Assembly: GCA_012728275.1 (NCBI GenBank)
Contig: JAAYFK010000069.1
Coordinates: 1-55,591 of the forward strand
Direction: 5' to 3'
DNA length: 55,591 nt
Source of the DNA: Clostridiaceae bacterium
GTDB taxonomy: Bacteria > Bacillota > Clostridia > Saccharofermentanales > Saccharofermentanaceae
The notes under the pieces were generated by a model that saw nothing but the letters and a program-made list of their open reading frames with translations, had not been told where the DNA came from and did not search any database. Positions 24,652-33,432 of this stretch are shown here, piece by piece. A program made the translations under genes and the position numbers. Every line of letters begins with the position of its first letter. Within the stretch, counting starts at the first letter, position 1.

Positions 24652-26109
24652 ATGTCAGAGAATAAAAGAGGATTTGTACTGGACGATGAAGCCTTTGCTT
24701 CAATAAAGGTAATCGGTGTCGGCGGTGGTGGATGTAATGCCGTTGACAGAATGGTAGAAAGTGGAGTTCAGGGAATCGACTTTATCTCAATAAATACGGA
24801 TAATCAAGCGCTAGCTAGATCAAAAGCTAGCATTAGAATTCAAATAGGAGAGAAGGTTACTCGTGGCCTTGGTTGTGGTGCTGATCCTAGCATCGGCGAG
24901 AAGGCTGCTGAAGAGTCTAAGGATGAGATTGCATCAGCAATTAAGAACACTGACATGTTATTTATTACAGCTGGTATGGGCGGTGGAACTGGAACTGGTG
25001 CCGCACCTGTAGTAGCTCAGATTGCCCAAGAGTTAGGAATCCTTACAGTTGCAGTTGTTACTAGACCATTCGGCTTTGAAGGTCCTCGTAGAGGAGCTAA
25101 TGCTGAGCGTGGAATTAGAGAGATGGAGAAGTACGTTGATTCCTTAATAGTTGTTGCTAATGATAAGGTCCTTAATGCAGTTGATGAGAATACTTCAATT
25201 GGGGATGCATTCAACATGGCTGACCAAGTATTAAAGTATGGTGTTGCTGGTATCTCGGACCTTGTTGCTATTCCGGGACTAATTAACTTGGACTTGGCAG
25301 ATGTTAGAAGAGTAATGACAAGAGCAGGTGTTTGCCACATGGGACTTGGTCGTGCTTCTGGCGAGGATAGAGCAATTAATGCTGTTAAGCAAGCGATTAA
25401 CTCCCCTCTACTTGATACAACAATCGAAGGCGCTCGTGGAGTTATTATCAACTTTACTGGTGGACGCAGTATGACACTTCAAGAGATTGATCGTGCCGCT
25501 TCTGTAGTTCGCGACGCAGTTGCTGCAGAGGCTGACATTATTGTTGGTGCTGTAATTGATGAGTCTGTTGATGATGAAATCATGATTACTGTTATTGCAT
25601 CTGGTTTTGAGAATACAGTTAATGCTTCTGTAGGCCACCGTGCTAGCACATCAATTCTTTCCAGATCAAATCCTGGTGTTTTGCCGGATCAGAATAGAGT
25701 ACAACAGCCACAGCAGGTAACACCTGTATATGCTGAGCCTGTAGTTGCTCCTGTACAACAAAGAACAGCTCCTGGTTTCCTATTTGGAGATGATTCTGTG
25801 AATGCTCCAGTAAGTGCTAAGAGACCAGTATCCGAGCCAGTCTCTGATGTAGATACAGGAAATATTTCTGTACAGCCAGTGCAGCAACCTCAACAAGCAA
25901 GACAGCCTTCTGCTCCTGTACAGCAGCCAATTCCTCCTTATGCTGCTCGTCCACAACAGCCACAAGCGCAGCCTCAGAGTGCACCTAGTTCAATTCCTCC
26001 TTATCAGGGCGGACGTCCAACAACAAACGTATCTCCAGCTCCAGCTCCAGAGGAACATCCTCAGAAGACGGCTAAGCCTTGGTTTATGTTTGGTAAGGAT
26101 GGCGAGTAA
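24652..26109 (+). CDS. ftsZ: cell division GTPase FtsZ
   Basis: FtsZ is the tubulin homologue that forms the Z ring. The 485-residue protein has the full GTPase core with the tubulin signature GGGTGTG (110-116) and the T7 region FNMADQVL. From about residue 340 there is a disordered linker very rich in Gln and Pro. The C-terminal end, [13 protein letters not shown], is not the usual DIPxFLRR-type peptide; a similar block, [10 protein letters not shown], occurs at 372-381 at the start of the linker. CTGGAGGA lies about ten bases before the ATG. No ftsA is adjacent, so the membrane tether is likely SepF or another protein elsewhere. Confidence 0.97.
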   Translation: MSENKRGFVLDDEAFASIKVIGVGGGGCNAVDRMVESGVQGIDFISINTDNQALARSKASIRIQIGEKVTRGLGCGADPSIGEKAAEESKDEIASAIKNTDMLFITAGMGGGTGTGAAPVVAQIAQELGILTVAVVTRPFGFEGPRRGANAERGIREMEKYVDSLIVVANDKVLNAVDENTSIGDAFNMADQVLKYGVAGISDLVAIPGLINLDLADVRRVMTRAGVCHMGLGRASGEDRAINAVKQAINSPLLDTTIEGARGVIINFTGGRSMTLQEIDRAASVVRDAVAAEADIIVGAVIDESVDDEIMITVIASGFENTVNASVGHRASTSILSRSNPGVLPDQNRVQQPQQVTPVYAEPVVAPVQQRTAPGFLFGDDSVNAPVSAKRPVSEPVSDVDTGNISVQPVQQPQQARQPSAPVQQPIPPYAARPQQPQAQPQSAPSSIPPYQGGRPTTNVSPAPAPEEHPQKTAKPWFMFGKDGE

Positions 26110-26133
26110 TCTCGCTATAACAGGTGATATTGA

Positions 26134-26592
26134 ATGAAATGTCCTAAGTGTGGATGTGCTGACGACAAAGTAATAGATACTAGAGCTGCTGAAGACGGAA
26201 AGATGATACGTCGTCGTCGTGAATGTCTTGTGTGTGGAACTAGATTTACGACAATAGAGCGAATGGAAGAAATGCAGCTTAATGTCATCAAGAAAGATGG
26301 TACTCGTCAGGAATTCCAACGAGATAAGATTCTGAAGGGACTAGTAGCCGCTTGTTCAAAGAGGCCTGTCACGAATGATGATTTATTGAGCATAGTAAAT
26401 GACGTAGAAGCGAGTTTACAGTCGAAACATAGTCTGGAGACGACTTCTGATCAAATTGGTGAAATGCTTATGGAACGCTTGAAGAAACTCGATAAGGTTG
26501 CATATGTCAGATTTGCATCTGTTTACAGAGATTTCACTGATGTTGACTCTTTTACTAAAGAAGTTGAGAGAATCAACGAGGTACGCGAGTAA
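26134..26592 (+). CDS. nrdR: transcriptional repressor NrdR
   Basis: NrdR represses ribonucleotide reductase genes by sensing ATP and dATP. The 152-residue protein has the N-terminal zinc ribbon with two CxxC pairs (CPKCG and CLVCG, with the RRRREC segment between) and the ATP-cone domain starting at VIKKDGTRQEFQRDKI. Length is typical. It lies 24 bp after ftsZ and probably shares its transcript. No NrdR-box-like repeats were noticed near it, so its targets are elsewhere. Confidence 0.96.
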   Translation: MKCPKCGCADDKVIDTRAAEDGKMIRRRRECLVCGTRFTTIERMEEMQLNVIKKDGTRQEFQRDKILKGLVAACSKRPVTNDDLLSIVNDVEASLQSKHSLETTSDQIGEMLMERLKKLDKVAYVRFASVYRDFTDVDSFTKEVERINEVRE

Positions 26593-26609
26593 CTGAAAGG
26601 AGCTTTTAC

Positions 26610-27344
26610 ATGAAGAAGGTCTTAATTGTTGATGATGATGCAAGCATAATTGAGGTGCTTCGTCTCTATTTCGAGAAAGAGGGCTATGCTGTTTCAGTTT
26701 GTATGCAAGGTGATAAAGCTCTTTCGACTTTCCATGCATCTAATCCTGATATAGTTATCTTGGATTTAATGCTTCCTGGTATGGATGGCTACGATGTATG
26801 TCGTGAGATTCGAAAGAATAGCAATACGCCAATTATTATGTTGACTGCAAGAACTGATGCTCTTGACAAGATTATAGGTCTTGAACTTGGAGCTGACGAC
26901 TATGTAGCAAAACCTTTCGAACCAAAGGAATTACTAGCTAGAGTTAAGGCTGTTCTTCGTAGATGTGAAAAGAGAGATACAGTGGCTGCCGTTAAAGAAG
27001 ATGTAAGTGATAGCAAATCACTCGAGATTATCACATACCCAGGCTTTTCGGTTGATAAGGCTAAGTATGTAGTAACAGTTGATGGTGAAGAAATCTATAT
27101 GCCTCCTAAGGAATTGGAACTCTTATTCTTCTTGGCTTCTAACCCCAACAGAGTATTTACGAGAGAACAACTTCTTGAGAATGTTTGGGGCTACGATTTT
27201 TATGGAGAGTCTAGAACTGTAGATGTTCACGTTAAGAGAATTCGTGAGAAGATTGAAGCCCACGGTATTAATGAAGGTTGGAGCATTAAAACAGTTTGGA
27301 GTGTAGGATATAAGTTCGAGACAAAAACAGTATTAGCTGAGTAA
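26610..27344 (+). CDS. OmpR/PhoB-family response regulator
   Basis: A 244-residue regulator with a receiver domain (acidic DDD at 8-10, phosphoacceptor Asp52 in VILDLMLPG, conserved Lys in the AKPFEP motif) and a C-terminal winged-helix DNA-binding domain (about 145-240; VWGYDFYGESRTVDVHVKR). AAAGGAG precedes the start. Its partner kinase starts six bases after its stop. Sequence alone does not name the stimulus; the place beside ftsZ and nrdR hints at an envelope or growth signal, but this is inference. Confidence 0.93.
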   Translation: MKKVLIVDDDASIIEVLRLYFEKEGYAVSVCMQGDKALSTFHASNPDIVILDLMLPGMDGYDVCREIRKNSNTPIIMLTARTDALDKIIGLELGADDYVAKPFEPKELLARVKAVLRRCEKRDTVAAVKEDVSDSKSLEIITYPGFSVDKAKYVVTVDGEEIYMPPKELELLFFLASNPNRVFTREQLLENVWGYDFYGESRTVDVHVKRIREKIEAHGINEGWSIKTVWSVGYKFETKTVLAE

Positions 27345-27349
27345 TTCGA

Positions 27350-28930
27350 ATGGTTAAGAAAAGACGAAACGTATCGGCAAATCTTGCTTTTATATTGATT
27401 ATGTTTTTAGTAGTAAGCACAGTAATAGTTTTTGCTGTGCTTCTTTTCCTATCGTACGAAAATATGATGGCTCAATGGATCACCATTGAGAAGGTTAGAC
27501 TTCAAAATATTACTCGCAATATAGTTGAAGATGCAAATGCATTATCTAACGGTCAGGAGTACATGCTTGAAGATAATCTTGATAGCGCTGATCCTGATTC
27601 GATTAATTATCAGATAACGAGCCTCTTGCAAAGAAGATTTACGGATTCTTCTTTCTCTGAATATTCAAGTATATATATTGTAAATCCTGATGGAGATATT
27701 GTTATTAGTGAAATTAATCCATCCTTTAGATTTGCTGAAGACGTGTCGTCGAATTCTAGTAATGTAGTTCTTAAGCAAGATGTGATTGAGATGGTTAGGC
27801 AGAGACTGTCAAACGACGATAATTTCATAGATGTAATAAATAATAGTTCTTCATTCGAGTTGATAAGCGCATCAAGATTTGAAGGGACGGATGCCATTTG
27901 CATTGTTACAAGTCAAGCAAATTTAGATGCCTCGAGAAGAGAGTTTATTAGCTTGTATACGCTACCTACGATCATTGCTTTAGTAATTGCAGTAGCCTTA
28001 TTTATTGGTTTTGTATGGTTGAGCCTAGCCCCAGTAAGACATATTTCAAAGACGGTGCGAAAGGTTGCTGAGGGTGACTATTCTGCAAGAGTAGACAAGA
28101 AATACACGGACGAGTATTCGGGGTCTAGCCTTACTGTCTCACTTGATATGGTTGCTATGGCGCAAACAGTAAATGAGATGATAGATGTAATAGACAATCA
28201 AGAGAAAGACAGAGGTATTTTTATATCTAGTATTGCTCACGATATAAGAACTCCATTAACATCAATTAATGGTTTTATTTCAGCTATGCTTGATGGAACA
28301 ATTCCTGAAGATAAGCACGAGAGATATCTAAAGTTAATCAAGAACGAAGTTGATAGAATTAGAGCGCTTATAATTTCCATGACCGAGGCGGCATCGCTAT
28401 CATATGTCAATCCAGAGGTTATGGAGAAGTTTAGCTTAAAAGATGCTTTGTCTGATATAGTGCAACATCTTGAGCCTCAATTAAAGGACAAGAACATAGA
28501 ACTGAAGACGTTTTTCGAGATAAGTGGGCCTAATGAAATTTACGGTGAGGCTCAGCAGCTTTGCCGCGTAATGATGAATGTTATTACAAATGCTATTAAA
28601 TTTACTCCTATGGACGGCAAGATTCGTATTAGGGTGTTTGAAGATCACGATGATCCAGAGGAACCGCCACATCTTGTTGTAACAGTAGAGGACTCAGGTC
28701 CTGGAGTACCTGAAGAGAAACGAAAGAGAGTTTTCGAGAGCTTCTATCAGATGGATTCATCTAGACGTCAGGAAGGATATGGCTTGGGTTTATATATTTG
28801 CAAGCAGATTTTATCGGCGCACAAGCAGTTTATATTCTTGGACGAGAGTGCAACACTTGGCGGAGCAATGTTCGTTTTCTCGTTACCTCTTCCTCCTGAA
28901 GAATCGGAGGATTCTAGTGCAAACAAGTGA
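27350..28930 (+). CDS. membrane sensor histidine kinase
   Basis: A 526-residue kinase with two membrane segments (about 11-34 and 202-223) enclosing an extracytoplasmic sensor of roughly 165 residues. A HAMP linker follows, then a HisKA domain with the phospho-accepting His297 in SSIAHDIRTPLTSING. The HATPase domain has the N box (MNVITNAIKF), G1 (EDSGPGVPEE) and G2 (GYGLGLYICK). It is paired with the response regulator just upstream and overlaps nth by 14 bases. The sensor domain shows no recognisable ligand motif. Confidence 0.93.
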   Translation: MVKKRRNVSANLAFILIMFLVVSTVIVFAVLLFLSYENMMAQWITIEKVRLQNITRNIVEDANALSNGQEYMLEDNLDSADPDSINYQITSLLQRRFTDSSFSEYSSIYIVNPDGDIVISEINPSFRFAEDVSSNSSNVVLKQDVIEMVRQRLSNDDNFIDVINNSSSFELISASRFEGTDAICIVTSQANLDASRREFISLYTLPTIIALVIAVALFIGFVWLSLAPVRHISKTVRKVAEGDYSARVDKKYTDEYSGSSLTVSLDMVAMAQTVNEMIDVIDNQEKDRGIFISSIAHDIRTPLTSINGFISAMLDGTIPEDKHERYLKLIKNEVDRIRALIISMTEAASLSYVNPEVMEKFSLKDALSDIVQHLEPQLKDKNIELKTFFEISGPNEIYGEAQQLCRVMMNVITNAIKFTPMDGKIRIRVFEDHDDPEEPPHLVVTVEDSGPGVPEEKRKRVFESFYQMDSSRRQEGYGLGLYICKQILSAHKQFIFLDESATLGGAMFVFSLPLPPEESEDSSANK

Positions 28931-29561
28931 TTTCTCTCATGACGATTATGCAGCTAGCGTAGTGGATTGCCTGAATGAGGCTTTCCCCAATGCTTCGTGT
29001 ACTCTCGATATAGAAACGCCTTTTAGACTTTGCATAAGAGCGATTATGTCTGCTCAATGTACTGATAAGAAAGTAAATATCGTTTCAAAAGAGCTTTTCA
29101 AGAAGTATCCTACACCTAATAGTATGGATACGGCTTCTGAGCAAGATATTGCTCAAATCATTAAACCTTGTGGAATGCACGCGAAGAAGAGCTATTACAT
29201 TAAGTCTTTTTCTATTCTTTTCGAAAATGAGTGGGCAAAAGAAGTCCCCAGAGATGTCGATATTCTTATGAAATGCCCAGGTATAGGGCGTAAAATTGCG
29301 AATCTGATGGTAGGCGAGATTTATGGAATTCCTGCTATCGTAGTCGATACTCATTGCAAACGTGTGGCAGGGAGAATGGGTCTATCCTCTTCTAAGAATC
29401 CTGCAGGTATTGAGAAAGATTTGTGTGTTAAACTTAACAAAAAGGAATGGATTGGTTTTGGTCACAGAGCAGTGCTCCTTGGAAGGTCTTATTGCAAGGC
29501 TATCAAACCTCAATGTGAGACGTGTCCCGCGACCAAAATCTGCAAGAAAATAATAGATTGA
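28917..29561 (+). CDS. nth: endonuclease III (Nth)
   Basis: Endonuclease III removes oxidised pyrimidines and nicks abasic sites in base excision repair. The 214-residue protein has the helix-hairpin-helix KCPGIGRKIANLM with catalytic Lys126 and the catalytic Asp144 in VVDTHCKRV. The C-terminal 4Fe-4S site has cysteines spaced 6, 2 and 5 apart (CKAIKPQCETCPATKIC). An open frame extends further upstream inside the kinase gene, but GTG at 28917, with GGAGG six bases before it (28906-28910), fits the family length and is taken as the start. Confidence 0.94.
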   Translation: MQTSDFSHDDYAASVVDCLNEAFPNASCTLDIETPFRLCIRAIMSAQCTDKKVNIVSKELFKKYPTPNSMDTASEQDIAQIIKPCGMHAKKSYYIKSFSILFENEWAKEVPRDVDILMKCPGIGRKIANLMVGEIYGIPAIVVDTHCKRVAGRMGLSSSKNPAGIEKDLCVKLNKKEWIGFGHRAVLLGRSYCKAIKPQCETCPATKICKKIID

Positions 29562-29565
29562 TTGT

Positions 29566-31713
29566 ATGAGTGCGATTACTTTATCATCAAATGTAAATTT
29601 ACTATATGGAATAGGTAAGGAGTATGCCGAGAAACTAGCGAAACTGGGCATAGAGACCATTTACGATTTAATTACGTACTTGCCTTTTAGATATAGCGAC
29701 TGGACCAGTGTTCGAACGATATCTGAGGCGATGGATGGTAATGAGGTCTCGTTTTATGGACAAGTAGTGAAAGCTCCTTTTCGAGGGGGTTATAAGCATA
29801 ATTCTCCCGTAAATATGACAGTTGGCGACACGACAGGCATGCTTGCACTAACCTTTTTCAATTCTCCATATTTGAAAGATAAATTTGAGCGTGGAACCAA
29901 GTGCTTTGTACATGGTGTGGTAACTTGCTACAACGGGAAGTACCAAATGGTCAATCCGCATATAGAGAAGGATGTCGATAACAAAGAAACAAGGTTAGTT
30001 CGACCAATTTATCGCCTAACTTCGGGTCTGAACTCCAATATGATTAACAAGTGGATTAAGACGGCTCTAAGTCTAGTTGCGAATAGTCTGCCCGATTTTA
30101 TTCCTCCACAGCTAGTAAAAGATGAGAAGTTGTGTTCCCCTTTGGATAGCTATATGTTTGTTCATTTTCCTAAGTCGATGGATCAAGCACAAGAGGGTCG
30201 AAAAAGACTTGCTTTCGAGGAGCTCATTCTACTTGGAGTTGGCATGAAGCTTAGCAGCGGTAATGAGAATGCTAATCAGAAGGCCATTAAAGTAGTTTCT
30301 AAGGACGAGGGCTTAAGTAAAATCACGCACAACCGCTGGGAAAAAATAATCAGTAATCTTGGATTTGAACTTACAGATGATCAAAAGAAAGCTTTTAAGG
30401 AAGTTCAACTAAACCTGATGAGTGATAGGCCTATGAATAGGCTGGTTCAAGGCGATGTGGGGTCAGGTAAAACAGTTGTAGCTTTACTTTCGATGGCGAT
30501 AGTAGGTCTTATGGGAATGCAGGCAGTACTTCTGGCACCTACTTCGGTACTAGCTAAACAGCACTTTGATAATGCATGTAAGCTTCTCGATGGAAGTGGA
30601 CTAAATATAGTTCTTCTAATGGGTAAAACAAAAGCGTCTGAGAAGAAGAAAATTAGACAAGATATTGCAAGTAACAAGGCTTCGATTATTATTGGAACCC
30701 ATGCTTTGCTATCGGACGAAATAGAATACTCAAATCTAGCGTTGGTAATAGCAGATGAACAGCATCGATTTGGCGTTAAGCAAAGAGAAAAGCTACTAAT
30801 TAACAAGTCATCACAAGAAGGAATAAATAGCGTTCATAACCTGATTATGACAGCAACTCCTATTCCAAGAACTCTTGCAATGGTAGTTTATGCCGATATG
30901 CAAACAAGTGTAATTCGCCATAAGCCTAAGGGAAGACAAGAGGTTGAAACGTGCTTCATAAGATCGATTGATGACAAGAAGATTTTCGAAATTCTGATAA
31001 ATGCCCTAAATAGAGGTGAACAAGCTTATATCGTTTGCCCAAGAATCAGCTCGAATGAAGAGGAATTGTCCGACGATAGAATAGTTGAGAACACTCAGAA
31101 TGAAGAAATCGAGATGCAAAGCGTTCAAAGCATGATGAAACTTCTTAAGGATAGCGGACTCTCGGATAGATTCGAGACGAGGGCATTGTATGGAAGTATG
31201 AAGGAAACAGAGAAACTTAGGGTAATGGAAAGCTTTCTTTCTATGGATACTAAGCTTATTGTCTCAACTACTGTAATTGAAGTAGGTGTAGATAATCCAA
31301 ATGCGACTGTAATGATTATCTATGATTCGGAGAATTTCGGCTTGTCGACATTACATCAGCTAAGAGGGCGAGTTGGTCGTGGAGATAAAAAATCAATATG
31401 CCTTCTAGTAAGCCAAACCAAATCTCAATTAGCTTGCCAAAGACTAGAATTGATGTGTCATAGTTCAGATGGCTTCGATTTAGCTAACAAAGACCTAGAG
31501 CTTCGTGGTCCCGGAGACTTTTTTGGAACAAGGCAGCATGGAATTCCTACTTTGAGAGCGGCAAATCTTTTTACGGATGCTTCACTAGCTAAGATCGCTT
31601 GCGATTCTGTTAATGAGGTGCTCAAGAAGGATGACGAAGAAGCATCAAAGCTTAAGGAAACAATAAATATGGCCTTCAAAATGCGTTTTGCAAATAAGAT
31701 TAATGCGCTTTAG
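29566..31713 (+). CDS. recG: ATP-dependent DNA helicase RecG
   Basis: RecG remodels stalled forks and Holliday junctions. The 715-residue protein has an N-terminal wedge/OB domain and the helicase motifs QGDVGSGKTVVA (I), IADEQHRFGVKQR (II, with the DEQH box of RecG), MTATPIPRTLA (III) and VIEVGVDNPNATVMI. QLRGRVGRGD and the C-terminal ELRGPGDFFGTRQHG complete the set. The ATG at 29566 is four bases after the nth stop and lacks a clear Shine-Dalgarno site, so initiation is probably coupled to nth. Confidence 0.96.
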   Translation: MSAITLSSNVNLLYGIGKEYAEKLAKLGIETIYDLITYLPFRYSDWTSVRTISEAMDGNEVSFYGQVVKAPFRGGYKHNSPVNMTVGDTTGMLALTFFNSPYLKDKFERGTKCFVHGVVTCYNGKYQMVNPHIEKDVDNKETRLVRPIYRLTSGLNSNMINKWIKTALSLVANSLPDFIPPQLVKDEKLCSPLDSYMFVHFPKSMDQAQEGRKRLAFEELILLGVGMKLSSGNENANQKAIKVVSKDEGLSKITHNRWEKIISNLGFELTDDQKKAFKEVQLNLMSDRPMNRLVQGDVGSGKTVVALLSMAIVGLMGMQAVLLAPTSVLAKQHFDNACKLLDGSGLNIVLLMGKTKASEKKKIRQDIASNKASIIIGTHALLSDEIEYSNLALVIADEQHRFGVKQREKLLINKSSQEGINSVHNLIMTATPIPRTLAMVVYADMQTSVIRHKPKGRQEVETCFIRSIDDKKIFEILINALNRGEQAYIVCPRISSNEEELSDDRIVENTQNEEIEMQSVQSMMKLLKDSGLSDRFETRALYGSMKETEKLRVMESFLSMDTKLIVSTTVIEVGVDNPNATVMIIYDSENFGLSTLHQLRGRVGRGDKKSICLLVSQTKSQLACQRLELMCHSSDGFDLANKDLELRGPGDFFGTRQHGIPTLRAANLFTDASLAKIACDSVNEVLKKDDEEASKLKETINMAFKMRFANKINAL

Positions 31714-31754
31714 TCTCGAAAAGATTCTACCAACTACAAAAGGAAGACATAAAC

Positions 31755-32324
31755 ATGCCAAGAGTAATTACAGGAAAATACAGAGGTGCGAATCTGTTTG
31801 CACCCAAGGGTCTCTCGACAAGACCTACAGTGGATATGGTTAAAGGTGCGCTCTTCTCGTCTATCGGTTATAGCATTGAAGACTCGAGCTTCTTAGACTT
31901 GTTCTCTGGTACCGGACAGATGGGCATTGAAGCCTTAAGTCGTGGCGCATCAAATGTAGTCTTAGTTGAGAAGGGTAGAAATGCGATTGAGTCAATCAAG
32001 CGCAACCTAGACAAGCTAAGAATTACCGAGGAAGAAGGCCTTAAACTAATGTGCGTTTCTAGCGAGAAGGCATTGGATATTCTTGGTCAAGATGAGAACG
32101 TGTTTGACTATATTTTTCTTGATCCGCCATATGACATCGCGCATAAGCAAGCGATGCTTACTGCGGACAAAATCAACAAGTACAATTTACTAAGTGAGAA
32201 TGGAGTAATGATAGTTGAGCATTCTTCTGAACTTCCTTTCAACATAGATGTAATAAACATGCAATTCGAGCGTTCTTGTAGTTATGGTTTAGCCGTGATA
32301 ACATTCTTTAGAAGAAATAAGTAA
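31755..32324 (+). CDS. rsmD: 16S rRNA m2G966 methyltransferase RsmD
   Basis: RsmD methylates N2 of G966 in 16S rRNA. The 189-residue protein has the N-terminal GKYRGANLFAPKG and RPTVDMVKGALFS segments, the S-adenosylmethionine motif LDLFSGTGQMGIEALSRGA, and the catalytic FLDPPY. It follows recG by 41 bp and precedes coaD by 15 bp, a common Firmicute order. GGAAG lies upstream of the start. Confidence 0.94.
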   Translation: MPRVITGKYRGANLFAPKGLSTRPTVDMVKGALFSSIGYSIEDSSFLDLFSGTGQMGIEALSRGASNVVLVEKGRNAIESIKRNLDKLRITEEEGLKLMCVSSEKALDILGQDENVFDYIFLDPPYDIAHKQAMLTADKINKYNLLSENGVMIVEHSSELPFNIDVINMQFERSCSYGLAVITFFRRNK

Positions 32325-32339
32325 TTAGGAGGATAAGTC

Positions 32340-32837
32340 TTGAAAGTATTACTTTTTCCTGGTAGCTTTGACCCTTTTACACTTGGTCATCAAAACATTG
32401 CCAAGAGAGCTTCCAGAATATGTGACAAGTTGATTGTTGCAGTATTGGAGAATGATTCCAAGAATCCTCTCTTTTCGTTAAGTGAGCGAAAAGAACTAAT
32501 TAAGAAGTCACTAGCAAAGTACAAGAACATCGAGGTCATATCCTATCAAGGCCTTCTCGTTGATTTGTACAAGGATACAGGTGCTACGGCAACAGTTAGA
32601 GGCCTTCGTTCGGAATCTGATTTTCGCTATGAGACAGAAATGGCTTTAGCAAACAGGTTGCTCTATCCTGACTACGATGTAATCTTCTTGTCATGCCGAG
32701 AGGACTTGTCACTTACAAGCTCTACGATTGTTAAGGAAGTTGGACATTATGGCGGGGATATCTCAAAGATGGTCCCTAAGGAAATTTATGAGGAAGTATC
32801 TGAAGCGTTGAGGAAAGGACGTAAGAAACATGGATAA
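32340..32837 (+). CDS. coaD: phosphopantetheine adenylyltransferase CoaD
   Basis: CoaD makes dephospho-CoA from phosphopantetheine and ATP in coenzyme A synthesis. The 165-residue protein shows the nucleotidyltransferase motif PGSFDPFTLGHQNIA and the family segments TATVRGLRSESDFRYETEMALAN (middle) and LTSSTIVKEV (near the C-terminus, the ISSTxxR-type loop). The start is TTG at 32340, backed by a full AGGAGG seven bases upstream. Its end overlaps the next gene by eight bases. Confidence 0.96.
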   Translation: MKVLLFPGSFDPFTLGHQNIAKRASRICDKLIVAVLENDSKNPLFSLSERKELIKKSLAKYKNIEVISYQGLLVDLYKDTGATATVRGLRSESDFRYETEMALANRLLYPDYDVIFLSCREDLSLTSSTIVKEVGHYGGDISKMVPKEIYEEVSEALRKGRKKHG

Positions 32838-33336
32838 TAGGAATACCAATATGCAGCCTATGCAAAATTCTAGCGAGAGGTATGATGCGATTAGACATAT
32901 AAGCGCATTGATTGATACCGTAAGAGATGCTGGAAGTGTACCTTTTACAGATAAGTGTTCGATTGAAAGAACTGAGATGTTAGCTTCTTTGGAGGAACTT
33001 AAGAATCGACTTCCAGTATCAGTATCTCAGTCCAATGATATTGTTGCACGTGCTCAAGACATCATCGGAACAGCAAGAGAGAAGAGCAAGAAAATCCTTA
33101 ATGATGCTGACAGAATGTATGCTCTTAAAGTAAACGAGCATGAGATAACACTTGGCGCTAGAACTCAAGCGGCGGAGATCATTAATGAGGCAAATAAGCA
33201 GGCTGAAGAACTTCGTAAGAGCGCTCACCAATATGTGAAGCAGTTGCTTATTAGCGTAAGTGATGTATTAAGCGAGAGCATTAGCAAGGTCAATAACAAC
33301 CTGAAGGAAATAGATACAGCTATCGACAAAGAGTAA
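32830..33336 (+). CDS. coiled-coil protein of unknown function after coaD
   Basis: A 168-residue soluble protein without a nameable domain. After a polar start, residues about 75-165 are predicted by eye to be a long Ala/Glu/Lys helix (VARAQDIIGTAREKSKKIL, then AAEIINEANKQAEELRKSA), reminiscent of DivIVA tails and of ATP synthase b-type stalks. Database names for such proteins (ATPase, DivIVA-like) usually reflect only the coiled coil. It overlaps coaD by eight bases, so it is co-translated with it, and is closed by a strong terminator. No membrane segment is seen. Function not known. Confidence 0.7.
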   Translation: MDNRNTNMQPMQNSSERYDAIRHISALIDTVRDAGSVPFTDKCSIERTEMLASLEELKNRLPVSVSQSNDIVARAQDIIGTAREKSKKILNDADRMYALKVNEHEITLGARTQAAEIINEANKQAEELRKSAHQYVKQLLISVSDVLSESISKVNNNLKEIDTAIDKE

Positions 33337-33350
33337 GTAATAGTATAATT

Positions 33351-33385
33351 AATAGTGTTCTTTTGTTAGAAAGGACACTATTTTT
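33351..33385 (+). terminator. strong rho-independent terminator
   Basis: A 13-bp stem (33351-33363 with 33370-33382, one G-T pair) around a six-base loop, running into TTTTT. It ends the nth-recG-rsmD-coaD unit and isolates the ATPase/TOPRIM-like pair that follows. Confidence 0.85.
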
Positions 33386-33432
33386 GTATCCTCTAGTAGG
33401 GTGCTTATGCTTATGCGCTATGGGAGGTAAAC

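Noticed and set aside
28779..28916. Upstream extension of nth inside the histidine kinase gene
   Set aside because: The frame is open, but the extension matches no Nth domain, and GTG at 28917 has an ideal GGAGG and gives normal length.
33344..33349. TATAAT as a promoter for the ATPase gene
   Set aside because: No -35 at proper spacing, and the transcript would begin inside the terminator at 33351-33385.
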